This document shows positions 48,000-58,905 of a DNA stretch of 64,000 nucleotides, piece by piece. The position numbers were made by a program, and so were the translations under genes. Every line of letters starts with the position of its first letter. The stretch's first letter is position 1. The stretch is from Stictocephala bisonia. Its lineage: Eukaryota; Arthropoda; Insecta; Hemiptera; Membracidae. The notes under the pieces are model-generated. The model worked only from the letters and a program-made list of their open reading frames with translations, ran no database searches and had not been told where the DNA came from. Location: the NCBI GenBank assembly GCA_035578905.1, contig JAQJVL010000288.1, positions 744,001 to 808,000 on the forward strand, read 5' to 3'.

Positions 48000-48710
48000 T
48001 TCGGAGTGTCGGAAAAATTTGAAATTTGGACTGAATGTAGATCTAACAATTTCAACCCCAGAAAAATTTAAAAATTTTCAATTTTCCAATAAATAAGGGC
48101 TCTTTTGGGGGCTGAAAATCACAATTTTCCCATAAGAATAACATGGACGTCTCACTTAATAGTTTTTATAACATAACTTGAGAAAAAGCTTGAGTAAAAT
48201 GTTCAAACCTTCACAGTTCTACATGGGTAACAAACGTGCACCTGATATATGAATTTCAGTTTTAAAATTTGGGATGTCGTGGGCCCAAAAACTGACATTT
48301 TTGAAAATGTAAAATTTTTTAATAATGATATTATCTACTCAAGTGGGGTATTAAATTAAAGGTATTTATTTCCTAAATCGAAATATACTGTCAGATTTTG
48401 AATAGGGCAAATAATAAGGGGTATATGCTCCCAAAACAAAAAACAAAAATCTCTGAAAACCAAAAAAAAAGGGTATTAATAAAATAAAATGCCGAAGTGG
48501 GGTATAAAACTATACATATTTATCTCCTAAATCTATATCCACAAATGGGGCTGTAGCAGAGTGTCTTGGTGAGGCCGTAGACCGAGCTTCCCCAAGGCCG
48601 AGTTCCACAAAGGGGTTAAAGGTAGAGTTCCCAGACGGGGCCGCATGGTGAGCTTCCCTCATGAGCGTAGCAAGTGAAAGGGTTGGTACGCGTAGCATGC
48701 AGGGGTGTCT
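48000..48710 (+). mobile_element. Helitron-like unit 1 (5'-truncated)
   Basis: It shares ordered landmarks with the next two units: 'GCTTGAGTAAA', 'CACAGTTCTACA', 'GGGCCCAAAAAC', 'AAGTGGGGTAT', and GC-rich 'GAGGCCG.AG.CCGAG' blocks. Its right end has the near-palindrome 'GGTACGCGTAGCATGC' followed by GGGGTGTC, directly joined to the next unit's left end. Confidence 0.6.
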
Positions 48711-49741
48711 AATATAATATAATATAAAGCTCGATGTAGTAACTCAATCACTCACTGATACTAAATGTTAAGGCATTTCCCGGCATCCTACATATGTATA
48801 CTTGAATTGAAACTCATGGTCTGACCCTCCAGGAAAATTCACAAAACTTTATTTTTTTCACTCTTAAACAAGATGGCAGCCTTATTCTTGCTCCAAAATG
48901 GCTCCAATGTATTTCTTATGGGAAAATCGCAAAAAAGTTGTTTTTATACATAATTTGATAAAACGCTTGAGTAAACTTTTGAAAACTTCACAGTTCTACA
49001 CGTGTAACTAATGAGCGCTTTATTTTGGAATTTCAGCTTAAAAACTCAAGAATTTGGGGTATCGGGGGCCCAAAAACCATAATTTTTAAAAATGAAACAT
49101 TTTTAATACTTAGGGTATCCACTCAAGTAGGGTATGAAATAAAAGGTGTTTTTGTCCTGAATCCAAATATACCGTCAGATTTTAAAAAGGGCAAATATTA
49201 TGGGTTATATGCTTCCAAAACCAAAAACATTTTCCTAAAACCAAAAAAGGCAAAAAAAAAATCTTAAAATAAAATACCCAAGTGTGGTATCATAGTTCAG
49301 CTATTTACCTCCTATATCAGAATATGCCATTACATTTTGGAAGAAACAACGTGTATGGGCCATGCCCCCCTAAAATCAAAAAGATGCCCCAAACCACAAA
49401 TATGTATAATGTTAAATGAACACTCCCAAGTGGAATATCAGTTTAAAGGTATTTTTCTCTTGATCCCTAATATACCATCACATTTTAGAAAAGACTATAT
49501 TTATGGGCTCCACCAGCCCTAAAACCAAAATTCATTGTGATACAGGTCCAAGTGTTCCGGCGAGGCCGCAGGCCGAGATCCATAAATGAAGCTGTATAGA
49601 AGAGTGTATAGGTGAGGCTGTAGGCCGAGTTGCACAAAGGGGCTGAAGATAGAGTTCCCGGCGAGGCCGCAGGCCGAGCTTCGCCCATGAGCGCAGAGAG
49701 TAACGGGGTTGGCACAGGAATCGTGCAGAGGTGTCCCCTAG
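48711..49741 (+). mobile_element. Helitron-like unit 2 (complete, about 1 kb)
   Basis: The left part includes 'AAGCTCGATGTAGTAACTCA'. The right end has 'GGCACAGGAATCGTGC', a 3' hairpin relic, then GAGGTGTCCC and CTAG at 49738-49741. The following T starts the next unit ('TCTAAATAATATGAAGCTCG'). TC start, 3' hairpin and CTAG end fit non-autonomous Helitrons. No Rep/helicase is encoded. Open frames inside are short and repeat-derived. Confidence 0.6.
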
Positions 49742-50862
49742 TCTAAATAATATGAAGCTCGATGTAGTGACTCACTCACTCACTGACACTAAATGTTGAG
49801 GCACTTCCCGGCGTCCTACCCCCATAAAGTGTATACTTGAATTGAAGCTCTCAGTCTGAAAACTTCGGAAAAATTTACAAAAGTTTACTTTTTTCACTCA
49901 TAAATAAGATGGGGGCCTTTTTAACCCAAAACTGCCTCAATGTATTTCTTATGGAAAAATCACAAAAAAGTCGTTTTTATGACCTAACTTAAGAAAAAGC
50001 ATGACTAAAATTTTCAAACCTAATAAGTTCTACACACGTAAAAATTGCGCACCTTATATATGATTTTCAGCTGAAAATCTTAAAAATTTGAGGTATTGGG
50101 GGCCCTAACACTGAAATTTTTTAAAATGTAAAATTGTTTAAGATTGATGTTATACACTGAAGTGGGTTATGAAATTAAAGGTATTTTTTTCCTGAATCTA
50201 AATATACCATTGGATTTGGAAAAATGCAAATAAAATGGGGAATATTCCTCAAAGACAGAAAATTCTTAGAAAAAAACAAAAAGAGGAAGTACTAAATTAA
50301 AACGGCCAAGTGGGGTATCAAACTATAGATATTTAATTCATAGATAACATTATGCCATTATATTTTGGAATAGACTACTTTTAAGGTCTGTCCCACCCCC
50401 TTGAATAAAAAATGCTCCAAAATCCAAAATTGGGTAGTAATAAAATAATACACCCTAGTGGGGTATCAAATTGAAGGTATTCTCCTCTTAATTACTAATT
50501 TACCATCAGATTTTATAAAATACTATGTTTATGAGCTCCACTGCCCCCAAAACCAGAATTAGTGGTCATACTGCTTAAAAATCCTGGCAAGGCCGTAAGC
50601 CGATTTTCCTCACGAGGCGACATGCCAAAATCCACAAATGGGATTGTAGTAGAGTGCCTTGGTGAGGCCGCAGACCGAACTTTCCCCTGAAAGGCTGAAA
50701 GCCAAGTTCCACTAAGGCGTCTGTAGCAGAGCATCTTGGCGAGGTCGTAGGCCGAGCTCCCCCACGAGGCCAGGCCGCAGGCCGAGCTTACTTCACGAGC
50801 GTAGTGTTATCATAGTGAATATTTATATACTAGCGAGAGGGGTTTCCTCTAGTATATAAATA
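49742..50862 (+). mobile_element. Helitron-like unit 3 with altered end
   Basis: It begins TCTAAATAATATGAAGCTC and repeats the landmarks of unit 2. The right end differs: several 'AGGCCG.AGGCCGAGCT' blocks, then a hairpin at 50822-50860 ('TTTATATACTAG' against 'CTAGTATATAAA', with AGAGG/CCTCT inside). Confidence 0.55.
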
Positions 50863-50869
50863 AAATATT

Positions 50870-53260
50870 GTAAGCGTTGAATTGTAAACATTATAAACAT
50901 ACTTATGTATTTACATTAGAACAGCTGTTACTTTTTTACTCATTTAATATCTTTTTGGTCATGTTACTCTTATAACCAAAAAACATACTTTGAAGGCTTT
51001 GCATGCCCTTCTGGTTTAAACTATTGGAGTACTATTGCCTTGTGCACAACTACAAATAGGAGCAAAATTTGTTGTCATGTCAAACGTTAAAATTGGTCAA
51101 GAGAGGGTTGGGTTAACAAAAAAACGGCCTATCGTATTACATTAATATTGGCTTACAAACAATACAAATCATGACTCAGCAATATTATTCGATTAATTAT
51201 TGATGTATAAAACTAATGTATGTTAATTTAATACATACCTTCCTTAAATTCAATTATCTAATATTTATACATTGTTTTTTTTTCCATTTTTACGAATGAA
51301 AATCAATTTTGACAATGTATAACCCAAGAAAACTGTAGACATCTCATGGCTGTCTAAATAAAAGCGTATGAAATATCAGCAACGTTGAGACTTAACAATC
51401 TATAGGTGATAGAAGTCAGTGCATATTGTGTTGTCATGTATCACATTATCTGCTCGCAATGTGACAGCCTTTTCTCTTTTTTCAGTAAATGTTGTGGCTC
51501 AGACATGAAATCAATATAGTTAATCCAATACGACAGCGATACAATGTCTTCAAGGCAACACACCTGCTTGCTTTTCATAGTATATATATCTCATTATTCA
51601 CTTTCTTTTTCAGTCAAGTTTTTGATGAGAAAGGCTCTTCAAAAATGTTGTTTATCTTTGTATTTTTGTTGAAAACATATGTATTTTTTTTATATTTTAG
51701 TGAATATTTTCTATATTGTTAAAAATTTAATTCTTTATTCTTATCTGTAAACACCAGACAGTCTTGCTTATTAACCCCTCTAGCTAAAAGCTATTTGAAG
51801 AGAGACCAAAACTTCTTTACAGTACTGTCTACAGAGTTAATACTATAGTAGACTAAAGAAGGCTGTCCACTCATATGGGTCCCGTAAAGCAGGTTTTCTT
51901 GTTCTGTGAAATTAGTTTACGTTAGATTACCACAGGTAGCGCCAGCAGTCTTCCTCTATCTATCTCTCTTCATCCCTCTTTCTGTTTCTCTTCATCCCTC
52001 TTCAAGTCACACTGAAATGACTAATAGCTGAGCTAATAGTTTGCCAAACAGTTGTCTTAACACTTATTTGAAACTAATGACTACTAGATAGCAGCACAGT
52101 CATGCTTCACAGCAGATGAATTGCCTTGGACAGCCTGTTTGTTTCTATAGTCAATTCTGTTTGTAACAACCAAGTCAAGGTGCCTGCTACATTTTTTAAA
52201 TATAACCATTGCATGGTTTTCTTGTAAATAGTGTAGATAGCACATTGATGCACTAGATTCTAATTTTTATAATTAATTATTGAATTATACAGACTATAAC
52301 ACAATCTCCCAGAGCAAGAATACTTTCGCATGCCCACACCACCTACCTGGTGAAAAACATTGTACATATAACCAAAGAACCTAAACATATTTTTAGATAA
52401 TTTTCAATTAAAAATTAATTTAAATTTTTTAATTTAAACTAAAAACAATAATCATCTATATAATAATACCAAATTTATTCTGATATATACCTTTCAAAAT
52501 TTGTTCATACAAATTTAATTTTATTTGGTTGAAAACAAGTTTAACAAACTCTTTTTATTCCGTAGATGAATTCTTATCCAAAATAGACTTTTGGAATTTA
52601 CTTAGTACATATTTACTATATTGACATGCCTATGTGTTTTTATGAATTGTCTTATGGCAAATAAAATGTTCTTTTCTGCCTTATTTTGTCTTTTATTTAA
52701 AGAAAGAAAATTTTTCAAATCATACATTCTTTTTGTAGCTTTATGTTTAATTGCTCATAACAGATTTATTATAATTGTAAGGTGCACCTTGGGTTTAAAG
52801 TACCATAAAAATGCTAAGTTGGTATTTTTGTGATTCTGTGCAGTTGAATAAAAATCTATAATTAATATATACTCAATTCAGCAAAAATTGTAAAATATTT
52901 TGTAAAGGCCCTGCCTGATACATACTTTCATTTACATTCACATTCAAACCTTTAAATATTTTATATTAGTGTGAATAAAATGAAAAAGGGAGTATCAGGA
53001 ATATTTTTTAGGGTAACATTTGGTGTTTATTATACATAAGCTTTGGAGTAACTGTAGAAGCTATTTTCTGAGACTCTAAAAAAGCTGCATAGACATTGGT
53101 AGCTTGATGATAAGAAATGTTACAAAATGCTGATACTACATGTTCATGACTAACAGCTGTGCTTATTTATTTCCTGTCTAGATGAACCAAGAACATTATT
53201 TGTAATGCAAAGCCTCTTATATGGTACCATAACTTTTGGGATTATATGTTTAGCAGATTG
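50870..53260. other. Intron sequence, nothing supportable
   Basis: This is AT-rich. Open frames at 51489-51722 and 52621-52833 are rich in Phe/Leu/Lys codons as expected of AT-rich chance frames, and have no motif. Confidence 0.5.
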
Positions 53261-53264
53261 TGCG

Positions 53265-53375
53265 ACATAAAGTCCAAATCAAGAAGTCTAAACCGAAAAG
53301 TCCAAGACAAAAAGTCCAAAAGCTGTAACAGCCAATACCTAAAAGTCTAAGCAAAAAGTCCAATACTTGTTATTT
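53265..53375. repeat. Degenerate AAAAGTCCAA repeat
   Basis: Words such as 'AAAAGTCCAAGACAAAAAGT' recur about seven times. The reverse complement 'TTTGGACTTTTTG' appears at about 53755, so this may be one end of a composite inverted-repeat element covering 53265-53775. Confidence 0.55.
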
Positions 53376-53440
53376 TGAGCTTATTTTTATTTTGAACTTA
53401 TTTTTATTTCAAAATGGTGCTTATTGAAGTAAGCAACTGA

Positions 53441-53468
53441 CCTAACCTAACCTAACCTAACCTAACCT
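53441..53468. repeat. Interstitial telomere-type repeat (CCTAA)5
   Basis: Five perfect CCTAA units plus CCT, the TTAGG insect telomere repeat on the other strand, are directly followed by the 22-bp array. Confidence 0.9.
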
Positions 53469-53470
53469 GC

Positions 53471-53615
53471 GGTAGATCACAGCTGCTACCCAGGTAGATC
53501 ACGGATGCTACCCGAGTAGATCACGGCTGCTACCCAAGTAGATCACAGCTGCTACCCGAGTAGATCACGGCTGCCACCCAAGTAGATCACGGCTGCTACC
53601 CAAGTGGATCACGGT
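53471..53615. repeat. 22-bp tandem repeat, about 6.5 copies
   Basis: The unit is 'AGTAGATCACGGCTGCTACC' + 'CA', with small variants (GGATGC, GCCACC). The last copy decays into 'GGATCACGGTTT'. Confidence 0.9.
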
Positions 53616-53634
53616 TTATTCTCAAAGCTTAATA

Positions 53635-53715
53635 AACCGTATATTTTATTTTCTCAAAATAGTTTATTCTCAAAATTATTTTGAGAAAATAATAGATTTT
53701 CTCAAAATAATTTTG
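53635..53715. repeat. Short inverted repeat
   Basis: 'TTATTCTCAAAATTATTTTG' folds on itself, and related TTTTCTCAAAATA words flank it. It lies inside the possible composite element 53265-53775. Confidence 0.6.
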
Positions 53716-54599
53716 GACCTAATAGATTTGGACCTTCCGGGTTGGATTTTTTGGTTTGGACTTTTTGTCCTCCAACCGTTTAGAAAGTATAAGTTTTGTT
53801 TGTGCCTTTATTACAAACTGATGAAAACTATACACCTAAAAACATGCTCATTGTTTTGCTTAAACAATTTCAAGTCCTCGTTCAGTTATAAATTGTCTAT
53901 CTTATGTATCAACAAACAAATATTTTTAACTATATTAAGATAACAGGGATACCACCAAGAGGCAGACTAGTGTGTAGGCAAACTGGGTGGATGGAATTGC
54001 CAGTAGAGTGGGGTGCCATTAAAGTTGAGTGTTAGGAGGGTGGGGAGTGTTTACAGCTGTGTGAGAAGGGAATTAAGCTGTAAAATACTAACATTGCATT
54101 CAATTGAAGTGGTATCTTATTTGCCTTGGTAATTTGATTATGCTACTTTTTGAATATTAATCAATATTCAACTATACAATCAATAAATTTTTTTATTAAA
54201 ATACAAAAGTAAGTAATAACTTTATTAATTTTTGTTTGCACTTGCATTGGACAGTAGACAAATTCTTTTTTACTAAGTTTGCTCTTTATTACATTTACTA
54301 TTCTTATTTTCTCAAGTTAAGGATTTTATCCAGGAAGTAGACCAGTCAGCTGGTGAACCATCTGTCTTCAGAAGATTTAAAACCCTGAAAAGGTTTCCTA
54401 CCTTTTTATTGAAGTGTGGTGAACTTGGAAATGTGGAATCTATGATGACATAAATGAATGGCCTCAATGTAATTTTTCCTAAACATCATGGACTATATAC
54501 AATGAATATAAATCTCTATAACAAAAACAGACCTTGTGCCAAAAAATCAGTCTTTTTTTTAGATTTAATAAGTTGCCAAGAGAATGATCTGCTTTGAGT

Positions 54600-54714
54600 A
54601 AAGGCAGTGCAAGAGAGATAGAGATAATGAGTAATGACAGTGTGAGAGAGACAGAGATAGTAAGTGAAGGCAGTGTAAGAGAGACAGAGATAGTGAGAAA
54701 AGGCAGTGTGAGAG
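54600..54714. repeat. 33-bp minisatellite interrupted by the LTR element
   Basis: Units like 'AGTGTGAGAGAGACAGAGAT' + 'AGTAAGTGAAGGC' repeat up to 54714 and resume at 57789 ('GAGAGAGACAGAGATAGTC'). Confidence 0.8.
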
Positions 54715-55295
54715 TGGATTGATGCCGTCTAGGCATCTTAATTATATTAATAAAATAAGTCCTCACAAACAAATATAACCCCATGGATTGATGCCGTCTA
54801 GGCATCTTAATTATATTAATAGAATAAGTCCTCACAAACAAATATAACCCCATGGATTGATGCCGTCTAGGCATCCTAATTATATTAATAGAATAAGTCC
54901 TCACAAACAAATATAACCCCATGGATTGATGCCGTCTAGGCATCTTAATTATATTAATAGAATAAGTCCTCACAAACAAATATAACCCCATGGATTGATG
55001 CCGTCTAGGCATCTTAATTATATTAATAGAATAAGTCCTCACAAACAAATATAACCCCATGGATTGATGCCGTCTAGACATCTTAATTATATTAATAAAA
55101 TAAGTCCTCACAAACAAATATAACCCCATGGATTGATGCCGTCTAGGCATCTTAATTATATTAATAGAATAAGTCCTCACAAACAAATATAACCACACCT
55201 TTAATCTCTATCTCAAAACTCTCACCTAAACAATATAACAATTATTATACATATGGTTTCAACATATGTTTAAATAAATATTAATTAACAACACA
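54715..55295 (-). repeat. 3' LTR with seven 69-bp units
   Basis: This 581-bp LTR begins TGTGTTGTTAATT on the minus strand and ends CATCAATCCA. Its last part is seven tandem 69-bp units, against one in the 5' LTR. Because 69 is a multiple of three, the units keep a long frame open ('FVRTYSINIIKMPRRHQSM' repeated). Confidence 0.9.
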
Positions 55296-55329
55296 TCTCT
55301 CCTTCTTTTTAAATAAGTTAAATTTTCAG

Positions 55330-55500
55330 GTAATAATCAGCATGCATCTATTTCGGTCAACTACTCCACCATTACCCATTCTTATCTCATAGCGACGTGG
55401 TACTCCTTTTATTTTCCGAACAATCTTTCCATACTCTCCTCTATCTTTCACCCATACAATGTCTCCCTCTTGAGTTCTGGCAAGTCTTTGGTTTTATGTC
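55330..55500 (-). pseudogene. Integrase C-terminal tail of the Ty3/Gypsy element
   Basis: The minus strand encodes 'GDIVWVKDRGEYGKIVRK' and 'VPRRYEIRMGNGGVVDRNR', the small C-terminal beta domain common to Gypsy integrases. It follows the truncated reverse transcriptase in a different frame, marking an internal deletion of RNase H and the integrase zinc and catalytic domains. Confidence 0.75.
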
Positions 55501-56535
55501 TTAAATCATAATTTTTTTTATACTTTGAAAACTGTTTTCTTGTTGGGTTTCCCAGATCCAGGTATTTTGTTTCCGTAGCAGATCACGTATAGGTTCTGTA
55601 ACTGTTGCTAACTGAGGAAAGAATTTTGAGTAATAGTTATACATTCCTAACAGTCTACGTACCTCCGGAACATTTTTAGGGGCTTCAAGGTTCAATAAAG
55701 CATTGATTTTATCATTATCCGGGCTGATCCCTCTGTTTGAAATTATATGCCCCAAGAACTTAAGTCTTTGGGTTCTGAAAATACACTTTGATTCATTCAA
55801 AGTAATCCCATGTGATTTAAGTTTGCTTAAAACAGCGTTCAATATACTGTCGTATTCCTCTACAGTCTTCCCATAAATAATAGAATCATCTAACAATGTT
55901 AACACCCCTTCTAGGCCTTGAAATAATTTTGTCATTTTCCGGTGGAATACTTCAGGTGCACTCGTTATACCCATGGGCATTCTGTTGAAGCAATATCTGA
56001 TCATGTGCGTGATAAATGTGGTAAGCAGCTTCAATTCTGAATCTAAGGGTATCTGATAGTAACCCGACTGACAATTTAGTTTTGAAAAATATTCTGCGCC
56101 TTGCAGCTGTCCCAGTATATCATCCACCGATGGCAGCATCAGTCTTTCTCTTTTGATTGCTTTATTCAGCTGTGTGTAGTCTATGCAAATACGAACATCC
56201 ACGTTAGCTTTCGGAACTACTACCATCCCAGCTACCCAGTCAGTAGGCTTATCAACTTTAGATATTATGCCATTTTCTTCTAATTTGATCCGTTCATTTT
56301 CAGTTTTCGATCGTAATCTATAAGGAATACGCCTTGGACACCCAATAGCATATGGTTGAATACCTTCTTTTAGGCCAATTGAATAAGCATCAGTTTTTAA
56401 CAGCCCAATTCCATCAAATAGCTCACGATATTTACTCACTATATGAGTATGGGTTTTCAATGAATTCGCCCATTTAATTAGGCCCAATCCTTCAATAGCT
56501 GGCCTACCTAATAAAGGTTTTTGTTCTCCCAACAT
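55501..56535 (-). pseudogene. Reverse transcriptase of the Ty3/Gypsy element
   Basis: This 344-codon frame contains 'YAIGCPRRIPYRLRSKTENE', 'GIISKVDKPTDWVAGMVVV', 'VRICIDYTQLNKAIKRE', 'FNRMPMGITSAPEVFHRKM', the active-site 'LTLLDDSIIYG' (DD kept, usual Tyr/Val replaced by Leu-Leu), 'FLGHIISNRGISPDNDKI' and 'VRRLLGMYNYYSKFFPQLA'. It is nearly a full Gypsy reverse transcriptase. It ends within the connection region ('SFQSIKKIMI'), immediately before the deletion that removes RNase H and most of integrase. The changes 'LNCQSGYYQIP' (Asp to Asn/Cys area) also suggest decay. Inactive. Confidence 0.9.
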
Positions 56536-56571
56536 AACATAAATATCTTGCCAGCAAGTCTTATCCTCAGA

Positions 56572-56787
56572 TTAGACCAACCTAGCACGTAATTTCCCAA
56601 GTACATGTATTGGAGACCTACCAGGCCCAAACAGTTTTAAATCACAATTATCCAAATGATATTTCTTTTTAAAACATTTTTCATATGTTGCTTCAGATAT
56701 AATAGTAACATCTGCGCCACTATCTACACAGAACTTCAGTAAATCTACTTCCCATGATTGAGATCGAACACAGATTGTGTTATTCAA
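56572..56787 (-). pseudogene. Aspartic protease of the Ty3/Gypsy element
   Basis: The frame has 'LLKFCVDSGADVTIISEATY', with the catalytic Asp-Ser-Gly triad (DSG) and the flanking hydrophobic positions of retroelement proteases, then 'GPGRSPIHVLGKLRARL'. It would cleave Gag-Pol. The frame stops at 56572, and the reverse transcriptase frame begins just after at 56535, so a short break separates them. The catalytic residues look intact, but the polyprotein does not. Confidence 0.8.
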
Positions 56788-56974
56788 AAACGCTTCTTAT
56801 ATTACATCTGTTTGTGGAATTCAGTGTTTTTATTACCCGCAACATAGTTGATTTTGCTTTTACACATCTTTTCAAAATGACCAACTCTAAAACTTTTCCG
56901 GCATTTAACTTTTAGAGCAGGACATGTAGAATTAACCTGAGGAAATGACACCACAATTCCAACATTTTCTGTTT

Positions 56975-57640
56975 TCATTCAGGCTTATGTTCTAATTGAC
57001 TTCTTAATGGTCTTTTGGCTGCTACCCCAATAACAGATTCCGATACATGACTTCTAACTATTGATTGCTGTTTCTTCACTGTCTCAGCCTGTCTCACCTT
57101 TCCTTCCACGATTCTCAGAGTTAAATTATCTTGTATTTGCATTTCTTCCGATATTCTGGTATCTTGGATCCCTTGTATAATCTTAGTCATCACCAGCTCA
57201 TCTGTAAGGTTTCCAAACTTGCAATTTACAGACATATGATGCAAGTCTTTAATAAATCTCTCAACTGGTTCTCCTTCCAACTGGTTCCTTCCGAAAAACT
57301 TTTTATGTTCATATACTACGTTTGTTTTTCCTTTAAAATACTCATTTAGACAATCTATTACACTATCATAGCTATTCAGTTCTTTGGATGAGAGGTGATA
57401 CCTCTTCAGAACGTCTTCTGTTTCGTCTCCTAGAGTATAAATCAAAGTATTCACTTGGTAAATCTCTGGAGCTTCATTCAGCTTCGAAACAACTCTATAT
57501 CGTTCCCAGCGTCTAAGCCAATTCTCCCAATTGGGATTTTCCCAATCCAGTTTTTCGGGAGCATTTATAGGTAATGGACGAAATGTTATATCTTCTTTGT
57601 CTTCTACACCTGACACCATGGATTGATGCCGTCTAGACAT
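56975..57640 (-). pseudogene. Gag-like protein of the Ty3/Gypsy element
   Basis: The frame contains 'NWENWLRRWERYRVVSKL', 'YTLGDETEDVLKRY', 'KTNVVYEHKKFFGRNQ' and 'GEPVERFIKDLHHMS', which is a typical insect Gypsy Gag/retrotransposon-gag domain. It forms the particle that packages element RNA. An ATG at 57640 lies within the LTR ('MSRRHQSM'), and a second ATG at 57619 sits exactly at the LTR/primer-site border, so the true start is uncertain. The frame stays open further upstream only because the LTR unit is stop-free. Downstream, at about 56930-56870, the zinc knuckle has Ser in place of its second Cys ('CRKSFRVGHFEKMC'). Confidence 0.8.
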
Positions 57641-57788
57641 CTTAATTATATTAATAAAATAAGTCCTCACAAACAAATTTAACCACACCTTTAATCTCTA
57701 TCTCGAACTCTCAACCAAAACAATATAACAATTATTATACATCATATGGTTTCAACATATGTTTAAATAAATATTAATTAACAACACA
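57619..57788 (-). repeat. 5' LTR with a single 69-bp unit
   Basis: This 170-bp LTR has the same ends as the 3' LTR (TGTGTTG...CAATCCA). It differs by six fewer 69-bp units and by three extra bases near 57745. Its one unit carries the 'GTCTAGACAT' variant, which the 3' LTR has in only one of its seven units (about 55070). Confidence 0.9.
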
Positions 57789-57799
57789 GAGAGAGACAG

Positions 57800-58735
57800 A
57801 GATAGTCAGCGACAAAGACATATAGGTCATGTGCTCTCTTTTACACACACTGACTTGAAGGAAAAGACGCTCTACACGATCTACTTGCTGTTGATTGAAC
57901 TAGAATTTTTAAGCTCCATACCAGGTTGAATTTTTAACATGAGATCTGCATTTCTTATATAGACGTGTGTATAGCTACTTCTTATATAGAAGTATCTATA
58001 AGTATATTTACAGCTTTCCCATAGACTAGGGCTGGACATTAATTATTCCATAACAACATAACTGTAGTATCAGGATTTTATTTTATTTTTCTGATGTTTT
58101 GCCCCTCTCACACAGCAATCTCTTTAATCATTAAGAAACTAACCAAGCTATATTGAATGTACTGCATTTTAAGTAATGAACTATTTAGTTTATTTTATAC
58201 AACATTGCACTCAGTGTACTTTTACAATTAATTAGGTTTTTTAAAACTTATTATTGATATTCTAAGATATATAATGGACAAATGGACTCTTCTTATTTTT
58301 TATAAAAGTATTTGGAACAAAAAAGGATTTCATTATATTTAATACATGTACTGTGAAATTGACTGTATGCTTTTAAACGTGTAACGATGTATTATATTGC
58401 TGACGGTGCCCGTGTTTTAGGTAGTTTTGATGTCCTAAGGATAGAAAAAGACACATCTATGCCTTTTATATTGGCCTGTTTTATGTCCGGGACCTTTTGT
58501 GGGGTCTGTTTTAATACCATCTGCCTTGAGATATATGTCCTAATAAATTGCCTTGAGTGCAAGGAAGTGTTAAGATTTATTGTCCATCTGTTTTGTTTTG
58601 TTTGTTTTATATATATATATATGAAATATGAAATATCTCTGCTATTACTTCAGTGGCTTATGACGTACTAATAAACCAATCCTGTTCTACACAAAGAAAT
58701 AATGTTAACATTGTGTTTAAGAACGTTGTATGTGA
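57800..58735. other. Intron sequence, nothing supportable
   Basis: This is AT-rich. The 94-codon open frame at 58387-58671 has hydrophobic stretches and no recognised family. It looks like chance or old mobile DNA. Confidence 0.4.
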
Positions 58736-58739
58736 GTTC

Positions 58740-58776
58740 TAATAAATATTAAAAAAATATTAATTATATATGTGTG

Positions 58777-58862
<86 letters not shown>

Positions 58863-58905
58863 ATATATATAAATATACAGACACACATATATAATAAATA
58901 TTAAC
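58740..58905. repeat. Palindrome built on a (TA)n tract
   Basis: A pure TA run of about 75 bases (58781-58856) is flanked by inverted 'TATATATGTGTGTCTG' and 'CAGACACACATATATA' arms. The whole segment can extrude as a cruciform. Confidence 0.9.

Larger units (their letters stand above)
54715..57788 (-). mobile_element. Ty3/Gypsy LTR retrotransposon, deleted and with unequal LTRs
   Basis: On the minus strand the order is 5' LTR (57788-57619), primer-binding region starting TGGTGTCAGG (57618 down), gag (to 56975), a zinc-knuckle stretch (about 56930-56870), protease (56787-56572), reverse transcriptase (56535-55501), the integrase C-terminal tail (about 55480-55330), a purine tract 'AAAAAGAAGGAGAGA', and 3' LTR (55295-54715). 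RNase H and the integrase core are deleted at about 55495. The flanking GAGAG on both sides (54710-54714, 57789-57793) is a 5-bp target duplication. No envelope gene is present. Confidence 0.9.

Noticed and set aside
48510..50734. Minus-strand frames with 'GEARSTASPRHS'-like repeats
   Set aside because: They derive from the GC-rich blocks of the Helitron-like units and occur in differing frames with no conserved start.
54479..55198. 239-codon frame repeating 'GLYLFVRTYSINIIKM'
   Set aside because: It is the tandem 69-bp unit of the 3' LTR plus flanking minisatellite, not a protein gene.
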